Source of the DNA: Brevibacillus aydinogluensis
GTDB taxonomy: Bacteria > Bacillota > Bacilli > Brevibacillales > Brevibacillaceae
Reading direction: 5' to 3' (one strand)
Length of the DNA: 64,000 nt
NCBI RefSeq assembly: GCF_031954365.1
Contig: NZ_JAUSVZ010000009.1
Position numbers and translations under genes: made by a program. Within the stretch, counting starts at the first letter, position 1; each line of letters starts with the position of its first letter. Of the stretch, positions 61,825 to 64,000 are shown in pieces. The notes beneath the pieces were generated by a model. The model made no database searches. It saw only the letters and a program-made list of their open reading frames with translations, and was not told where the DNA came from.

Positions 61825-61858
61825 AAGGGATAGCGCGACAAGCGTCTATCCCTTTTTT
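61825..61858. terminator. bidirectional terminator, motB / HxlR gene
   Basis: AAAGGGATAG and CTATCCCTTT around a GCG...GCG inner pairing, with T-runs on both strands. It overlaps the stop of the convergent HxlR gene. Confidence 0.82.
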
Positions 61859-62259
61859 GACACCTCTTCAGTTTCAGCTTCCGCTTCCGCAAGCCCCATC
61901 TCTTTTTTGATCGCAGCCATGCGTTTTTTTCCCCATTCGTACATCATCTGAATGATGGGCAGCAGGGTCATCCCCAGCTCCGTCATGGAATACTCCACAC
62001 GCGGAGGCACTTCCGGGTAGACTTCCCGATGAACGATGCCGTCCTCGATTAGTTCTTTCAATTGGTTGGTCAGCATCTTGTGCGTAATTTTGGGGAACAG
62101 CCGCTGCAGTTCGCTGAAGCGGTGCGGCCCTTCTACCCCGAGATGCCACAGGATGACGATTTTCCACTTGCCGCTGATAATGGACAGCGTCAGTTCCTTC
62201 TCGCAGTTAAAGTCTCCGTTGCGGATCTTCTCCTGAATCTCCTTGCGAATGTCAGACAT
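61846..62259 (-). CDS. HxlR-family transcriptional regulator
   Basis: This 137-residue winged-helix protein has CEKELTLSIISGKWKIVILWHL, FSELQRLFPKITHKMLTNQL and PPRVEYSMTELGMTLLP. It has the single Cys near the N-terminus that many HxlR/YodB/HypR proteins use as a redox or electrophile sensor. GGAGAAGG precedes the ATG. It is divergent from a DJ-1/PfpI gene across a perfect palindrome. Confidence 0.92.
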   Translation of the reverse strand: MSDIRKEIQEKIRNGDFNCEKELTLSIISGKWKIVILWHLGVEGPHRFSELQRLFPKITHKMLTNQLKELIEDGIVHREVYPEVPPRVEYSMTELGMTLLPIIQMMYEWGKKRMAAIKKEMGLAEAEAETEEVSKKG

Positions 62260-62331
62260 GTCCTTCTCCTCGTTTGCTTGAAATTCGTCAATAGTATCCT
62301 TTTTGTAACCATCGCACGAAAAAGTGCATGC

Positions 62332-62360
62332 TTTCGACGTATGGCATACGTGACTATAAT
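62332..62360 (+). promoter_or_regulatory. promoter and HxlR operator of the DJ-1 gene
   Basis: -35 TTTCGA (62332-62337), 17-bp spacer, -10 TATAAT (62355-62360). ACGTATGGCATACGT (62337-62351) is a perfect 7-1-7 palindrome filling the spacer, well placed for repression. Confidence 0.78.
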
Positions 62361-62402
62361 ATTGCTTGTCACATAAACACATTGTAAAGGAGTGGAGCCA
62401 GA

Positions 62403-62960
62403 ATGTCGAAAAAAGTGCTGATCCTGACCGGTGACGCCGTCGAAGCACTGGAAGTGTACTACCCGTACTATCGATGCCTGGAGGAAGGATTTGAGGTAAC
62501 GATCGCTTCCCCTACGGATAAAAAGGTGCTCCATACTGTCGTGCACGACTTTGAAGACTGGCAGACGTTTACGGAAAAACGGGGCTACCAGGTGGAAGCC
62601 CACGCTTCGTTTGAACAGATCAACCCGGAAGAATACGACGCGCTGATCATTCCGGGCGGGCGCGCTCCGGAACACATCCGGATGCACAAGGATTTTCCCC
62701 GCATCGCCCGTCATTTCTTCCAACAGGATAAGCCGATCATGATTCTGTGTCACGCCAGCGTGGCCTTGACGGTGATCGCTGACCAGATCAAGGGGCGTCA
62801 GATGACCGCCTACATTGCTTGCCGTCCGGAGGTGGAAGCAGCCGGGGCGACTTACGTGGAAACCCGCTTCCATGTGGACCGCAACCTGATCTCCGGCCAT
62901 GCCTGGAACGATCTGCCGCAGTTGATGAAAGAGTTTATCAAACAGGTACAAGCTTCCTGA
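62403..62960 (+). CDS. DJ-1/PfpI-family protein
   Basis: This 185-residue protein has a DJ-1/PfpI fold with DALIIPGGRAPEHIR and the nucleophile elbow MILCHASVAL, Cys followed by His as in PfpI-type enzymes. The family includes protease-, deglycase- and chaperone-like proteins active against electrophile damage. The divergent HxlR-type regulator with a sensor Cys fits induction by electrophiles such as quinones or glyoxals. Confidence 0.87.
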   Translation: MSKKVLILTGDAVEALEVYYPYYRCLEEGFEVTIASPTDKKVLHTVVHDFEDWQTFTEKRGYQVEAHASFEQINPEEYDALIIPGGRAPEHIRMHKDFPRIARHFFQQDKPIMILCHASVALTVIADQIKGRQMTAYIACRPEVEAAGATYVETRFHVDRNLISGHAWNDLPQLMKEFIKQVQAS

Positions 62961-62976
62961 TAGACACGCAGGAGAA

Positions 62977-63012
62977 AGGACAGCGTCAAAACACGCTGTC
63001 CTGTCCTTTTTT
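62977..63012 (+). terminator. terminator of the DJ-1 gene
   Basis: AGGACAGCGT and ACGCTGTCCT form a 10-bp stem, then GTCCTTTTTT. No repeat element is attached here. Confidence 0.82.
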
Positions 63013-63201
63013 GTGATGAGCAGTACCACCTGAGTCTTGACCATCATCGCGGACTAATAGCAAGCTGACGTCGGTTTTCTGATGACCGCAAGTGTTTAAC
63101 GGTATGACAAAATTGTAAATCCACTTACCAAGATATTTACAAATTATTGTAATATATATACAATTTGGAATGGAAAAATCCCAAAATAAGGAGGGAATGT
63201 T

Positions 63202-63402
63202 TTGAAAAAGACAGTTTCATTATCTGTGCTAACCTTAATAACGGTATTTTCTCTCACAGCACCAGTTGTTGTGAATGCTACCCCTGCAGTTTCTAAAGTA
63301 AGTACATCTCAGAAGAATGAACAACAAATAGAACAAAAATATTCTTACTTTTACAAGGGCATTAACTTTTCAGGTAATTCACCTCTTTCTGAAAAGTGGT
63401 AG
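63202..63402 (+). CDS. small secreted peptide, possibly frameshifted
   Basis: This 66-residue product starts at TTG after a strong AAGGAGG. It has a clear signal peptide (SLSVLTLITVFSLTAPVVVNA) and a short mature part ending PLSEKW. Right at the stop, the -1 frame continues as VVEEFYKLLQKHSVEED and runs to a stop at about 63536. One extra base would fuse the two into a protein of about 112 residues. The AT-rich sequence contrasts with its neighbours. No homolog is recognised. Confidence 0.55.
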   Translation: MKKTVSLSVLTLITVFSLTAPVVVNATPAVSKVSTSQKNEQQIEQKYSYFYKGINFSGNSPLSEKW

Positions 63403-63474
63403 AAGAATTCTATAAATTGCTACAAAAACATTCGGTAGAAGAAGATCAGGAAGGAATTAAAACAAATTCAAATA

Positions 63475-63732
63475 ATGGAAAACGCAAAAGAACCATATTT
63501 CAAGTTTTTGTATTTTGCTTCCTTATTGGTAACGTTTAAGTCCCATGAATGGTTCGATTTCATAGTTCAAAATAGATTTATTAGTATAACAATAGCAGCA
63601 GCAATCCTGTATCTTGTGGTGAAAGTCGTCGACAAATACGTATCAGGTTGGTTGCAAAAGGTTTGCGAAAGATTCAATATAAGAGTTGTTTACTTGTATC
63701 TTGTTGCCCTCGTGATTTATTTTCTTCTGTAA
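63475..63732 (+). CDS. small membrane protein
   Basis: This 85-residue ORF has two to three hydrophobic segments (ISITIAAAILYLVV and VVYLYLVALVIYFLL) and a basic middle. A purine-rich AGGAAGGA lies about 20 bp before the ATG, so the start is uncertain and expression unproved. It overlaps the alternative frame of the preceding ORF by about 60 bp. The function is not recognised; an immunity or anchoring role for the secreted peptide is only a guess. Confidence 0.45.
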   Translation: MENAKEPYFKFLYFASLLVTFKSHEWFDFIVQNRFISITIAAAILYLVVKVVDKYVSGWLQKVCERFNIRVVYLYLVALVIYFLL

Positions 63733-63784
63733 AGGGCAGCACCGACTAGATACGGGTGTCGGACACTAAGGGACAATCGGCAAA

Positions 63785-63805
63785 AGCCCCTCACTTGGAG
63801 GGGCT
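63785..63805 (+). terminator. terminator stem-loop, proximal copy without U-tract
   Basis: AGCCCCTC-ACTTG-GAGGGGCT, followed directly by a repeat A-end. The distal copy would lie beyond the window. Confidence 0.75.
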
Positions 63806-64000
63806 CAGACTGAAGACAAACGGTTCATTGAATAAGCGTCCATAAGAAAATGATTTCCAGGCCGAAAGGCGTGCCCATTCATCAACCGAAACTGTAGACA
63901 ACGTACATCGCATGGAGAGATGGGCCAAGCGAGCTCCTTTGACGACCGGCTCAGCGGAAAAACGAAGACGCGGGGACCAACAGGGGACACAAGTCTCACT
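63806..64000 (+). repeat. type II terminator-associated repeat, copy 3 (cut by window edge)
   Basis: It starts CAGACTGAAGACAA. The 195 visible bases match the A-half of 58846-59189 and, in inverse orientation, of 19599-19939. The last 34 bases, from GACGCGGGG to AGTCTCACT, are identical to the complement of the 19.6 kb copy. Confidence 0.83.

Noticed and set aside
1534..63999. Repeat elements as group IIC introns, which also insert after terminator stems
   Set aside because: They are only 250-345 bp, contain no reverse transcriptase, have inverted ends and are flanked by duplicated stem-loops. I could not identify a domain V.
1534..63999. Repeats as a CRISPR array
   Set aside because: The copies are dispersed over 62 kb, are about 300 bp long and are not separated by spacers.

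Overview
The window reads as chromosome of a spore-forming, motile, catecholate-siderophore-producing Firmicute. Strong Shine-Dalgarno sites, frequent GTG/TTG starts, a spore coat transglutaminase, a SleB-type hydrolase, Fur boxes and a complete bacillibactin-type cluster point to the Brevibacillus/Paenibacillales side of the Bacillales. The genus is an inference; no rRNA or tRNA is present. Base composition is uneven: about 0.4-9.3 kb and 63.1-63.7 kb look clearly more AT-rich by eye than the GC-rich 9.5-63 kb core.

Layout. 1-195: 3' end of a 2OG-Fe(II) oxygenase. 482-6318: LacI-type regulator and a four-gene catabolic operon (BKACE/DUF849, ketopantoate-reductase-like dehydrogenase, GntP permease, SDR), with three matching LacI-type operators and a consensus promoter. 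6513-9297: small genes (YdeI-like, CPBP membrane protease, DUF1801, membrane-anchored Mrr-like nuclease). 9578-19557: AraC regulator, complete LIV-type ABC transporter and hutG-hutU-hutI; hutH is absent from the window. 20095-36771: iron island with Btr-like regulator, FeuA-like binding protein, siderophore esterase, dhbACEBF, MbtH, a decayed MFS exporter and Sfp. 36934-43391: exported phosphodiester glycosidase, then a leftward sigma54-type locus (activator, class III aminotransferase, agmatinase/guanidinobutyrase-like ureohydrolase, Na+/solute symporter) with a -24/-12 promoter. 43769-53774: SleB-like hydrolase, stalk-domain protein, two DUF4183 proteins, BlaI/M56 pair with DoxX, TetR/MBL pair, tcyP, metAA and a CidR-like regulator. 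53877-64000: cidAB, tgl, sarcosine-oxidase-like flavoprotein, Hsp20, FhuF-like reductase under a Fur box, ZIP transporter, motAB, HxlR/DJ-1 pair, and an AT-rich patch of small ORFs.

The most unusual signal is a dispersed repeat system. Two sequence families, about 300 bp (type I) and 340 bp (type II), share imperfect inverted 14-bp ends (CAGACTGAAGACAA and TTGTCTACACGCTG, the latter the complement of CAGCGTGTAGACAA). Each sits exactly at the 3' foot of a rho-independent terminator stem, and in intact copies the whole locus-specific stem-loop is duplicated on both sides, with the U-tract only after the distal copy. There are five complete copies, one cut by the window edge, two clear fragments and two possible relics, all intergenic. 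Type II copies show a compensatory base-pair change, suggesting a structured RNA. No transposase or reverse transcriptase for them is visible here.
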